Assembly (NCBI GenBank): GCA_035552275.1
Contig: DASZLR010000141.1
Span: 9,238-73,237, forward strand
DNA: 64,000 bases
Origin: DASVLX01 sp035552275
GTDB taxonomy: Bacteria > Actinomycetota > Actinomycetes > Mycobacteriales > Pseudonocardiaceae
Direction: 5' to 3'
Under the pieces are notes generated by a model. It saw only the letters and a list, made by a program, of their open reading frames with translations. It was not told the origin of the DNA and ran no database searches. This document shows positions 44,969-54,300 of this stretch, piece after piece. Positions within the stretch are counted from its first letter, which is position 1; each line of letters opens with the position of its first letter. The position numbers were made by a program, and so were the translations under genes.

Positions 44969-46336
44969 CTAGTCCTCTTCGGACTTTTCGTCCTCGGGCC
45001 GGCTCAACAACTTCTGACCGCGCAGCGACAGTTCCATCTCCAGCCGCTCGTCCGGGTTGTTGAGACGGTCGCCGAACAGCGCCTCAAGCTGCCGCATCCG
45101 GTACCGCACCGTCTGCGGGTGCACGTCCAGCGCCTTCGCGATCTCCGGCACCGCGCCCCGGGTTTCCAACCACGACAACAATGTCTCGGCCAACCTGGCC
45201 CGCTGGTTGGGGGACAGGTCGGCCAGCGGCGCGAGGCTGCGCTTGGCGAGTTCGCCGACCAGCAACTCGTCGGTCAGCAGCCACATGGTGGACAGGTGAT
45301 CCCGGCACCAGACCACCGGATCGTCGGCGATGGCGCCGGTGTGCACCAGGCCCAGCGCCCGGCGGGCCCACTGCAGCGACTTGGGCGCCTCAGCCACCGG
45401 AACATCCGGGCCGACGACCGCCCGCCAGCCGGGCAACTCGGCCGAGAAGTCGCGCAGGTGCGTCTCCGGATCGGCGGTGATCATGGTGGGCTGCGCGCTT
45501 TCCAGGTCCACCAACATGGCCAGGTCGAATTCCGGCAGCGGCAAATCCTCGTCATCGACGGCAGCCGCGGCACTGCCGACGCCGATGGCGCCGACGTCGC
45601 CGTCCCGGCTCGGTTCGAGGGCGACCACGCACAGTCGTTCGGGCAGCGGCCAGTTGGTGGCCTTGGCCAGTTCGGCGATCGCGGCCGAGGACGCCGGCGG
45701 CTGTTGCAGGATCATCTCGGACAGCCGCTGGCGGCGCCGGTCGAAGGTGCCGGCAGCGCGGGCCTGCTCGGCCGCGTATCCCTCCAGCGACAGAATCGAG
45801 ATGTCGTTGACGAAGGCGAAAATGGCCTCGGCGCCCACCGACAGCGCGGCGGTCGGTATTCCCATCGACATGCCGATCGCGGACACCGCCCGCCAGGCGG
45901 CCCGCCCGCCGACCCGGTACGCGGCCTGCAGCGAGTCCATCGTGCGGCCCTCGCGGAATTCCAGCCGCCCGCGCTGGCGCAGCGCGTCGGCCCACTCGCT
46001 CTGGCCGTGCTCCGGTTTGCCGACCGAGTCGATGCAGTGCGCGATCGCCGCGTGCACGCCCCTGGTCATCAGCTTGCCCAGCCGGCTGTCCGGATCGTCG
46101 GTGTACTCGGGCACCGCGCGGCGGATCTCGGCCATCACGTCCCGGGCGATGCGGCTGGCGTGCGGCTTGAACCGAAGCGCGATCTCGCGGGGCATGGTGG
46201 CCCAGAGGTCGCCAGACGATCCGATATCGCCGGTAGCTCGCCGACCGTCCGCGCCTTTGCCGCCTACCACGGTCAACGGCCGGCGACCGCTAGAGTGCAC
46301 GACGGAGCCTCCCGGACGGCCTGCACTGACAGTCAT
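44969..46336 (-). CDS. PucR-family transcriptional regulator
   Basis: 455 residues. The C-terminus carries the PucR helix-turn-helix (LSWLETRGAVPEIAKALDVHPQTVRYRMRQLEALFG), and a GGDEF-like/CdaR middle region precedes it. The N-terminal ~200 residues are the RsbRD-type alpha-helical sensor often found in actinobacterial members. The start at 46336 has GGAGG nine bases upstream; a GTG at 46345 touches that site and is less likely. Divergent from the GH172 gene; the shared 240-bp gap probably holds both promoters. Targets unknown. Confidence 0.85.
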   Translation of the reverse strand: MTVSAGRPGGSVVHSSGRRPLTVVGGKGADGRRATGDIGSSGDLWATMPREIALRFKPHASRIARDVMAEIRRAVPEYTDDPDSRLGKLMTRGVHAAIAHCIDSVGKPEHGQSEWADALRQRGRLEFREGRTMDSLQAAYRVGGRAAWRAVSAIGMSMGIPTAALSVGAEAIFAFVNDISILSLEGYAAEQARAAGTFDRRRQRLSEMILQQPPASSAAIAELAKATNWPLPERLCVVALEPSRDGDVGAIGVGSAAAAVDDEDLPLPEFDLAMLVDLESAQPTMITADPETHLRDFSAELPGWRAVVGPDVPVAEAPKSLQWARRALGLVHTGAIADDPVVWCRDHLSTMWLLTDELLVGELAKRSLAPLADLSPNQRARLAETLLSWLETRGAVPEIAKALDVHPQTVRYRMRQLEALFGDRLNNPDERLEMELSLRGQKLLSRPEDEKSEED

Positions 46337-46578
46337 GATCGTCACCCTCCGCTACCACAGCTGACCGTGATGCGCATACTGGTCAGTACGGCAGCGCCCA
46401 AATTTGTCGGCTGACGATAAGATTACCTCGCCTCTGTGTCAATAGGTGGTACCACACGCCCACCCCTATGGGGTACACCGGGGTCTCACTATTCACCGAC
46501 AGTGCCGAGGGTTGGCTCGCCCTGGTGGTTATGCGAGGCTGTTTCCGCACAATCGGCGACGTCAGGGCGGCAGGGGCC

Positions 46579-48579
46579 ATGCGCGGAACGCACCGCCGCG
46601 GGCTCCGCCATATCGCGGTCGCCGGCGGCCTGCTGGGGCTACTCGGCGTGGGCGTGGTCGCCTTGAGCGGCAACACATCCGATCTCGGCCCGGTTCCGGA
46701 CTCCGCCGCGCCCCCGCCGAACTACCTTGGCCTGGACAGCTACCTGCACTGGGACAAGTTGCCGTACCTGGAAATCGGTGACCGGGTCGGTGGCCAGTCC
46801 ACTGCGGATCCCGGCGGCAGCAACAGCGTCGGCAACGGGTTGGGGAGTCTGCCCGACGGCGAACGGGTTCTGTTCGACCAGGCCGGTCCGGGCGTGGCGA
46901 CTTTTTTGCGAATGCAGCAGGGCACGGGCGGCCCGTGGCGGTTGCGCCAGGACGGCGTCGACACCGTGATCGGCGCCAACGACCTCGGCCAGCGGCGGCC
47001 GACGACAGCCCCCGGCGTGCGGTTTCCCTATCCGCTGTCGCTCAACAAGACGGAAAGCCAGGGCAGCAGCGTCGTCGCCACCGCCCTGCCCTTTGGCCGG
47101 GACCTGAGCCTGACCTCGTCGTCGGCCAACGGGAATTTCTATTCGCTGTACCGAAAACTGCCGATCGACGCGCCGCTGCCGCAACAGAACGCGGACACCG
47201 TCAACCGGGTGGCGGCGCTGCTGCGGTCGTCCGCGAGCGATCTCCTGCCGGCGGATCTCACCGCGCAGCGGGGCACCCTGTCGCTGGCCGGCGGCGCGTC
47301 CGGCACGGTGACCACCATCGCGGGCAGCCAGGAAATCCGGACGATCACCTTCGCGGTGCCGGTCGCCGACATGGTGTCGTTCGGGGACGCCCGGCTGCGT
47401 ATCTACTGGAACGGCGAGTCGGCGCCGAGCGTGGACGCGCCGATCGGGTACCTGGCCGGGGACGGCGGCGGGGTCTATCAGCCGGCCGGTCGACCGCTGG
47501 TGGGCGCTTTTCCCAGTGATATCACCGCGATCACCGGCCCGGATGGCAGCCCGTATCTGCGGTTCAGTCTGTACTGGCCGATGCCGTTCACCGCGGGGGC
47601 GCGCATCGAGCTGGCGTCCGGACCGGTGGCGACCGGTCCGGTGAGCTGGTCGGTGGGGTACCAGCGGTTCACCGATCCACCCAACTGGGTCGGCACATTC
47701 CACGCCAACTACACCGAGATCCCGCGTCCCACGCCCGGTCAGGACATGAGCTTCCTGGACTATCGGGGCAGCGGCAAACTGGTCGGCACGGTGATCAATT
47801 TCGGCGCGGTGGGCACCACCCTGGAGGGGGACCCGCACATCTATCTCGACGGCAGCCGCACGCCGCAGATCGTCGGCACCGGAACCGAGGAATGGGGGAT
47901 GGGCGGCGACTACTGGAACAATGGCCGGCAGACGACACTGCCGCTGGCCGGACTGCCGTCCACGAACGACAATCCACAAGGGACTGATGTGGACGGGGCC
48001 GCCGAATACCGGTTCCTGATCGCCGACAGCATTCCGTTCAACAGCCGGATCGTGGTCAACTGGGAACACGGCGGGGTGAACGAGTCGACGCCGCCGTATC
48101 GGGCCACCATGCTGTGGTACGGCAATCCGAACCCCACGGCGGTGCGCACCGATCAGTTGGCGGCGTCGGGTGGAAGCGGCTACCGACTGGACTCGGCGTA
48201 CGAGTACACGGTGACCGCGCCGACGGTCGGCGGGACGATGACCGCGACCACCGGGCAGGCTGATTTCGTGCTGAAGCCGCGACCGGACAACGTGGGCGCC
48301 TTCCTGCGTCGCACTTTTGATTCGTGTGTGCCGAATCAGCGCGCCACGGTGCTGGTCGACGGCCGGTTCGCCGGCACCTGGTACGACCCGGGCGGATCAC
48401 CGCGCGCCGAGAATCGGTGCTGGCGGCAGGAGGACTTTCCGTTGCCCGCCAGCCTCACCGAAGGCCGCGACGCGATCACCGTCACCGTGCGGAACGCGCC
48501 ATCGCCCAGCGCCGGGCTACCCGCCGGCACGGTGTGGACCGCGGCCGACTACGCGCTGTACAGCTTCGTCACCGCGTGA
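46579..48579 (+). CDS. Exported GH172-family (DUF2961) protein
   Basis: 666 residues from the ATG at 46579; ATGs at 46531 and 46468 are in frame but add residues that do not look like a signal peptide. The N-terminus RGTHRRGLRHIAVAGGLLGLLGVGVVAL is a signal peptide or anchor. The body matches DUF2961/GH172: YWPMPF, and the GTGTEEWGMGGDYWN motif with the catalytic Glu region (usually GTGTEDYF). Known GH172 enzymes act on fructofuranose or D-arabinofuranose linkages, including mycobacterial arabinan. Next to an antigen-85-like gene this hints at arabinan or arabinose-linked glycolipid turnover, which is inference. Confidence 0.8.
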   Translation: MRGTHRRGLRHIAVAGGLLGLLGVGVVALSGNTSDLGPVPDSAAPPPNYLGLDSYLHWDKLPYLEIGDRVGGQSTADPGGSNSVGNGLGSLPDGERVLFDQAGPGVATFLRMQQGTGGPWRLRQDGVDTVIGANDLGQRRPTTAPGVRFPYPLSLNKTESQGSSVVATALPFGRDLSLTSSSANGNFYSLYRKLPIDAPLPQQNADTVNRVAALLRSSASDLLPADLTAQRGTLSLAGGASGTVTTIAGSQEIRTITFAVPVADMVSFGDARLRIYWNGESAPSVDAPIGYLAGDGGGVYQPAGRPLVGAFPSDITAITGPDGSPYLRFSLYWPMPFTAGARIELASGPVATGPVSWSVGYQRFTDPPNWVGTFHANYTEIPRPTPGQDMSFLDYRGSGKLVGTVINFGAVGTTLEGDPHIYLDGSRTPQIVGTGTEEWGMGGDYWNNGRQTTLPLAGLPSTNDNPQGTDVDGAAEYRFLIADSIPFNSRIVVNWEHGGVNESTPPYRATMLWYGNPNPTAVRTDQLAASGGSGYRLDSAYEYTVTAPTVGGTMTATTGQADFVLKPRPDNVGAFLRRTFDSCVPNQRATVLVDGRFAGTWYDPGGSPRAENRCWRQEDFPLPASLTEGRDAITVTVRNAPSPSAGLPAGTVWTAADYALYSFVTA

Positions 48580-48617
48580 ATCGGCCCGCCGGCACGGCGA
48601 CATGGGCGAACTGAGGT

Positions 48618-48690
48618 GCGGGTCGCGGCCAGGCGCGGTAGTGGCCGCGACCCGCGGCCCGTGACCAGCCGTGTTTCGGCCGGTCACGGG
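48618..48690. terminator. Paired hairpins between convergent genes
   Basis: Two stem-loops fill the gap between the GH172 and antigen-85-like stops: a 14-bp stem (48618-48631 with 48642-48655) and a 9-bp stem (48658-48666 with 48682-48690). They can end transcription from both sides. Confidence 0.75.
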
Positions 48691-48698
48691 CGGTCGTG

Positions 48699-49766
48699 TC
48701 AGCTCGACAGGCCCAGCGTCGAGGCGATCGACGGCCAGGTCTTGTCGAACTCGCGCTGCCAGTACGGCCACGAGTGCGTGCCGTTGCCGTAGTAGTCCGT
48801 CGTCACTGGAATGCCCTGCTGCTGCATCATGTTCGTGAAGCTCTGCGACGACTGGAGCACCCACGGCTCGATGAGGTCGCCGTTCGCCGACGGCGATCCC
48901 GGCGTGTCCAGCGGCCCGGGCGAACCGTTCCCGGACGACACGAACAACTTGATGCCCTTGAACGCCTGCGGATGGTCGTACGGGTTGTGGGCGTTCCAGA
49001 TGCCTATGTTCATGTAGGGATCACCCCACAGCGCCCACGGGTTGGAGCCGTCCCGACCCAGCACCGCCCACTGGATGAACTGCTGCACCGAATACAACTC
49101 GGTGTTCGGGATGCCGCTGTAGGAGAACGCTCCCTGGAACATGCCCGGATTCTGGAAGGCGTACTCCAACGCGCCGAACCCGCCGATGGACAGCCCGGCG
49201 ACGACCCTGCGCGTGCCGGCTCGGAAGTCCCGGGTCAGGATCTGCAGCAGTTCCTTGGTGTGGAACGTGGACCAGTCCGGCTTGTTCGCGCCCCAGTTCC
49301 ACCACGCCGAGTACATGCCGTCCTCGCCGTCGGCGGGCATCACGATCAGCGCGTCGGAACTCGCCGTGACGTTCTCCACGTCGGTGTTGATCGTCCAGTC
49401 CTGGTAGTCGTTCTGGTCGTTGGACCCGCTCAGCAGGTACAGCACCGGCCAGCTCTGGCCGGGCTGGCTGCTCCAGTCCGCCGGCAGTTCCACCCGAACC
49501 GGCTCGGTGGCGCCCACCGCCGGCGAGGAGATCTGCACGTCGAGGGTGCGCGCGTCGACCTGGGTCTCCGAGACGATGCTCGCGCCGTCGTCGGCGCTGG
49601 CGGTGCCGGTTCCGTCCAGGCCGACGGCCGCCGAGGCGGTGCCCGCCTGCCAGGCCACGATCCCGGACGCGACAACGGTTCCGCCGACCAGGATGCTCAC
49701 GATCCGACGCCCCCGCCAGCGTCGGCGCGGAGCCGCCCGATCGGCTGCTCTTCGGGTGAACCTCAT
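48699..49766 (-). CDS. Antigen-85/FbpA-like esterase or mycolyltransferase
   Basis: 355 residues, AAGGAGG before the ATG. Long basic signal peptide (RRRWRGRRIVSILVGGTVVASG). Esterase-D/antigen-85 fold: VLYLLSGSND, WWNWGANKPDWSTFHTKELLQ, nucleophile GLSIGG (Ser193) and NGTHSWPYW (His331), the last being the antigen 85 signature. Antigen 85 proteins transfer mycolates between trehalose and the cell wall. Many actinobacteria without mycolates also have such esterases, so acyl donor and acceptor remain open. It follows AccD by 27 bases on the same strand, in a locus ordered like the mycolate condensation genes. Confidence 0.87.
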   Translation of the reverse strand: MRFTRRAADRAAPRRRWRGRRIVSILVGGTVVASGIVAWQAGTASAAVGLDGTGTASADDGASIVSETQVDARTLDVQISSPAVGATEPVRVELPADWSSQPGQSWPVLYLLSGSNDQNDYQDWTINTDVENVTASSDALIVMPADGEDGMYSAWWNWGANKPDWSTFHTKELLQILTRDFRAGTRRVVAGLSIGGFGALEYAFQNPGMFQGAFSYSGIPNTELYSVQQFIQWAVLGRDGSNPWALWGDPYMNIGIWNAHNPYDHPQAFKGIKLFVSSGNGSPGPLDTPGSPSANGDLIEPWVLQSSQSFTNMMQQQGIPVTTDYYGNGTHSWPYWQREFDKTWPSIASTLGLSS

Positions 49767-49793
49767 ACGTGAGCCTCCTTGATCACATTCCGC

Positions 49794-51398
49794 TCAAAGC
49801 GGGATATTGCCGTGCTTGCGGGCCGGAATCGTGCTTCTCTTCTGTCGCAGCATCCGCAGTGCGCTCGCGACCTCAGTTCTGGTGTGCGCCGGCCGAATCA
49901 CCCGGTCGACGTAGCCGCGCTCGGCGGCCGCGTACGGCGTCGCGACGGTTCGCTGGTACTGCGTGGTCAGTTCTCGACGCAGCCGGCCCCGCTCCGGCTC
50001 GTCCTGTTTGGACAGCCCTCGGCCGTGCAGCACCTGCACCGCGCCGACCGCACCCATCACCGCGATCTCGGCCGTCGGCCAGGCGAGGTTCACGTCCGCG
50101 CCGAGGTGCTTGGAGCCCATCACCGCATAGCCGCCGCCGTAGGCCTTTCGGGTCACCACGGTGACCTTCGGGACGGTGGACTCGGCGTAGGCGTAGATCA
50201 GCTTGGCGCCCCGGCGGATGATGCCCTGCCGCTCCTGCGCGACGCCGGGCAGATAACCGGGCACGTCGGCGAAGGTCAGCAGCGGAATGCCGAACGCGTC
50301 GCAGAACCGGACGAACCGAGCCGCCTTCTCGGACGCGTCGATGTCGATGGCGCCGGCGAAGTGCCGGGGCTGGTTGGCCACCACACCCACGGTGTGCCCC
50401 TCGACCCGGCCGAACGCGCAGATCATGTTGGGCGCGAACCGGTCGTGCACCTGGAGCACGTCGCCGTCGTCCACCACCCGGCGGAGCACGTCGAGCATGT
50501 CGTAGCCCTGGTCGCCGGCGTCGGGCACGATGCCGTCCAGCTCCAGATCCGCCGCGGTCAGCTCGTGCTCGGTGTCGTCGGCGTAGGCCGGCGGCGGACT
50601 GGTGTTGTTGCTGGGCAGGTAGCCCAGCAGGGTCTTCACCCAGTCGATGGCGTCGGTCTCGTCCGCCGCCAGATAGTGCGAGTTGCCGGACACCGTGCTG
50701 TTGGTGAGCGGACCGCCGAGCTCTTCCAGGGTCACGTGCTCGCCGGTCACGGCGGACACCACCTCCGGTCCGGTGATGACCATGTGCGAGGTGTTGTCCA
50801 CCATCACGGTGAAGTCGGTGATCGCGGGGGAGTAGACCGAGCCGCCGGCGCACGGGCCCAGGATCAGCGAGATCTGCGGGATCACCCCGGAGGCCAGCGT
50901 GTTGCGCCGGCCCAGCTCGGCGTAGTACGCCAGCGAGACCACGCCCTCCTGGATGCGCGCGCCGCCGGAGTCGTTGATGCCGATCAGCGGGCAGCCGATC
51001 CGCATCGCGAGGTCCATCACCTTCAGCACCTTGGCCCCGAACGCCTCGCCCATGCTGCCGCCGAACACGCTGAAGTCCTGGGAGAACAGGCATACCCGGC
51101 GGCCGTCGACGGTGGCGTGCCCGGTGACCACGCCGTCGCCGTACGGGCGGCTGGCGTCCATGCCGAAATCGGTGCAGCGGTGCCGGGCGAGCTGGTCGGT
51201 CTCCACGAACGATCCCGGATCCACCAGCAGCTCGATCCGCTCCCGCGCGGTCAGCTTGCCCTTGGGGTGCTGGCGCTCCACGGCCCGCTTCTCCGCGATA
51301 CGCAGCGCGTCGTCCTGCCGCATCAGCAGGTCGTCGATCAGCGACGCGGTGCCCGATGTCAGGTCGCGAACCTCAGCGTTGAACATCTCATCGAACAT
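49794..51398 (-). CDS. Acyl-CoA carboxylase beta subunit (AccD4/AccD5 family)
   Basis: 534 residues. Carboxyltransferase of biotin-dependent acyl-CoA carboxylases, with the two crotonase-like halves: GGSMGEAFGAKV and INDSGGARIQEGV in the first, RKAYGGGYAVMGSK in the second, ending KHGNIPL as in AccD5-type proteins. Needs an AccA biotin carboxylase encoded elsewhere. The start is one base from the PKS stop, so it would be co-translated with it and probably makes the carboxylated extender (malonyl, methylmalonyl or a long-chain carboxyacyl-CoA) for that PKS. AccD4 plays this part for Pks13. Confidence 0.92.
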   Translation of the reverse strand: MFDEMFNAEVRDLTSGTASLIDDLLMRQDDALRIAEKRAVERQHPKGKLTARERIELLVDPGSFVETDQLARHRCTDFGMDASRPYGDGVVTGHATVDGRRVCLFSQDFSVFGGSMGEAFGAKVLKVMDLAMRIGCPLIGINDSGGARIQEGVVSLAYYAELGRRNTLASGVIPQISLILGPCAGGSVYSPAITDFTVMVDNTSHMVITGPEVVSAVTGEHVTLEELGGPLTNSTVSGNSHYLAADETDAIDWVKTLLGYLPSNNTSPPPAYADDTEHELTAADLELDGIVPDAGDQGYDMLDVLRRVVDDGDVLQVHDRFAPNMICAFGRVEGHTVGVVANQPRHFAGAIDIDASEKAARFVRFCDAFGIPLLTFADVPGYLPGVAQERQGIIRRGAKLIYAYAESTVPKVTVVTRKAYGGGYAVMGSKHLGADVNLAWPTAEIAVMGAVGAVQVLHGRGLSKQDEPERGRLRRELTTQYQRTVATPYAAAERGYVDRVIRPAHTRTEVASALRMLRQKRSTIPARKHGNIPL

Positions 51399-51399
51399 C

Positions 51400-54300
51400 T
51401 CAGGGCTCCTTGCGACCGTGCTCCGCCGAGCCGAGGGCGTCGGCGAGGTGGTGTGCCAGGACCGCCACGTTCGGCGGGTCGATCATGGTCACGTGGTCAC
51501 CCGGCACCCGGACCACGCGCAGGTCGGCGCACAGCTCGTCCCAGCCCAACGCCTCGTCGGTGCGCAGGTAGCGCGGGTCCAGCGAGGTGGTCAGCTGGTG
51601 CTGGTCGGCGGCCCGCAGCAACAGGACCCGCCCGTCGTACGGCCGCGGTTGGTACCGCTCGGACACCCGAGCATCCACATAGGACGTGTACTGGTGGCGC
51701 AGCACCGCCTCGCCCAGATCGGGCACCCGGCTGGACAGTCTGTCCAGCACGAACCTGATCTGCTCCGGTTCATCCAATGTGGACAACTCAGTGATGGAGA
51801 TGTCCAGCCGCACGCCGTAGGTGTGCTCGACGTGCTCGGCGAACCGGGCGAACCGCTCCAGCAACAGCACCTGTGGCGAGGCGTTGGGCGCGGGCAGCGG
51901 CAGGATCGAGTCGATCATCGCCACCAGCGACACCCGCTGCCCGGCCTTGGTCAGCACCGAGGCCACCTCGTACGCCAGACAGCCGCCGAACGACCAGCCG
52001 CCCAGCAGGTACGGGCCGTCCGGCTGGATCTCACGCAGCAGCTCGACGTACCGGGCGGCCTTGTCCTCGACAGTGTCCACATCGTCCAGTCGCTCGTAGC
52101 CGTAGCACGGCCGTCCATTCGGCAGCGCGGCGATCAGCGGCTGGTACACGCTCGTCGGTCCGCCCGCCGGGTGGAACAGGTGCAGTGGCACATCGGCGCC
52201 CTCGGCCCGCAGTGCGCGTACCACCATCTGATGTGGATTGTCCTCGAACGAGGACCGGAGCAGGTCGGCCATCACCGCGATGGTCGGGTTGGCGAACAGC
52301 GACTCAACCTCGGGCACCGGGCCGCGGTCGCCGATCCGGTCCGCGATCAGCGCCCGTACCTGGTCGGCCAGCACATCGTCGCCGCCGACCGCGAAGAAGT
52401 CGTCATGCACACCCATTCCGTTGCGGCCCAACACATCCCGCCACAGCAGGGCCAGCCAACGTTCGGTGGCGTCGCGCGGCCCGATCGGCCCATGCGCCGC
52501 CGGCGCGGCAGGAATCCGCTCGGCGTTCGGCTGGGCGGCGGCGGGTTGCGGGGTGGGCACGGTGGGTACGGTGGGTTGCGGGCCAGGCGGGGAAGGCACG
52601 GTGGGTTGCGGGCCAGGCGGGGAGGGCACGGTGGGTACAGTGATGCCCACGGTCGCGGCCAGCTCGTCCGCGACGTCGGCGAGGCTCGCGCCGCGCAGCA
52701 GCGCCGAGACCGGTGGCGGCACGCCGAGATCGTGTTGCACCGCCGCGCGCATCCGCATCGCCATCAGCGAGTCCAGCCCGAGCTGGGTGAGCGGCAGGTG
52801 CTGGTCCAGCCGGTCCGGCGTGGTGCCGATCAGCCCGGCCAGCAGGTTCGCCAGCCGGTTGCGCAGCACGTCCACGCCTTCGTCCGGCGCCATTCGGCGC
52901 ACCGCTGCCAAGCCCGGCCAGTCATCCCCGCCGGCCGAACCGTCCACAGTGGTCGGACCGGCGCCGGCCAGCAGGTCGGCGAGGAACGGCCGGCTCGCCA
53001 GTTCCGGGTAAAGGTCCAGGGTCGTCGCCAGGTCCACCCGGGCGACGCCGGTGGCCGCCCGGCCGCCGGCCAAGATCGTCTCCATCGCCGCGACGCCCTG
53101 CTCCGGTCGCAGCGCCGCCAGCACCGCGTTGGCCCGGTCCGCTCCGTCAGCGTCCGCGCGTTCCCAAGCGCCCCACTGGATGGTGGTCGCTGGCAGGCCC
53201 TGCCGGCGGCGGTCGGCGACCAGCCCGTCCAGCCAGGCGTTGGCGGTGGCATAGGCGGCCTGGCCCGGCGACCCGAACAGCGCGGCGACCGACGAGAACA
53301 CCAGCCACCAGTCCAGCGGCACGTCCGCGGTGGCCTCGTGCAGCGCGGCGCCACCGAGCACCTTGGGGCGCCACACCGTCATCAGGTCATCCTCGGTCAG
53401 CTCGATGGCCAGCCGGTCGGCCAGCACGCCGGCCGCGTGCACCACGCCGTAAAGCGGCAGGCCGTCGGCTTGAGCGTGGTCGACCAGTCGTCGGGCCACG
53501 CCCGGCTCGGCGATGTCGCCGGGCACCACGTCGATCTCGGTGCCATTCGCCCGCAGTTCGCCCAGCACCGCGATGGTCGCCGGGGAGGGCCCGTGGCGGC
53601 CGCTGAGCACCACCCGTCTGGCCCCGCCGGCAACCAGCCAGCGGGCCACCCGCAGACCGAGCTCGCCGAGACCTCCGGTGATCAGGTAGGCGCCGGGCCG
53701 GACAGTCCGGCCCGCGGGCTCGACGCCGGACTCGGCCTGGGCCAGGTCGGTGCGGGCCAGCCGGGCGGTGTAGCGGACATCGCCGCGCCAGGCGACCTCG
53801 TCGGCGGCGGAGTCGGCGCGCAACTCGTCGGCCAGGTGGTCCACGGTCGCGCCGGCGCCGAGGTCCACCAGGCTGGCGCGCAGCTCGGGATGCTCGAACG
53901 CGAGCACCCGGACCAACGCCCGCAGACAACCCAGGCCCGGCGCGCCGGATTCGGCCGGGTCCACCGCTGTGCCGCCGACGGTGACGAACCACAGTCGCGG
54001 CGTCGGGTCCGAGCGTCGTTCCAACTCGCGGACCCACGCCGCCGCCGTGTGCACCCACTGCCGGGCCCGCGCCGGATCGGTGTAGTCGTCGGCCGGGCCG
54101 GCGATCAGCACCACGTCCGACGGGCGGATGTCGCCGATGTCCTGGTCGTCCGGACGATCGTGGCCGTGCACCGGCGTCGCCCGGTCGCCGTGCTCGGCCA
54201 GCAGATCCGCCAGCGCGGCTCGGTCCACAGTGGACTTGTCGGTGTCGTCTGTGCCGTCGGTGGCCAGCAGCCAGGCGCGCGGTCGCCGCGCGGCCGGCGG

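Noticed and set aside
46445..46456. GTGGTACCAC palindrome in the gap between the PucR and GH172 genes
   Set aside because: Ten bases only and not tied to a clear promoter; expected by chance in a window of this size.
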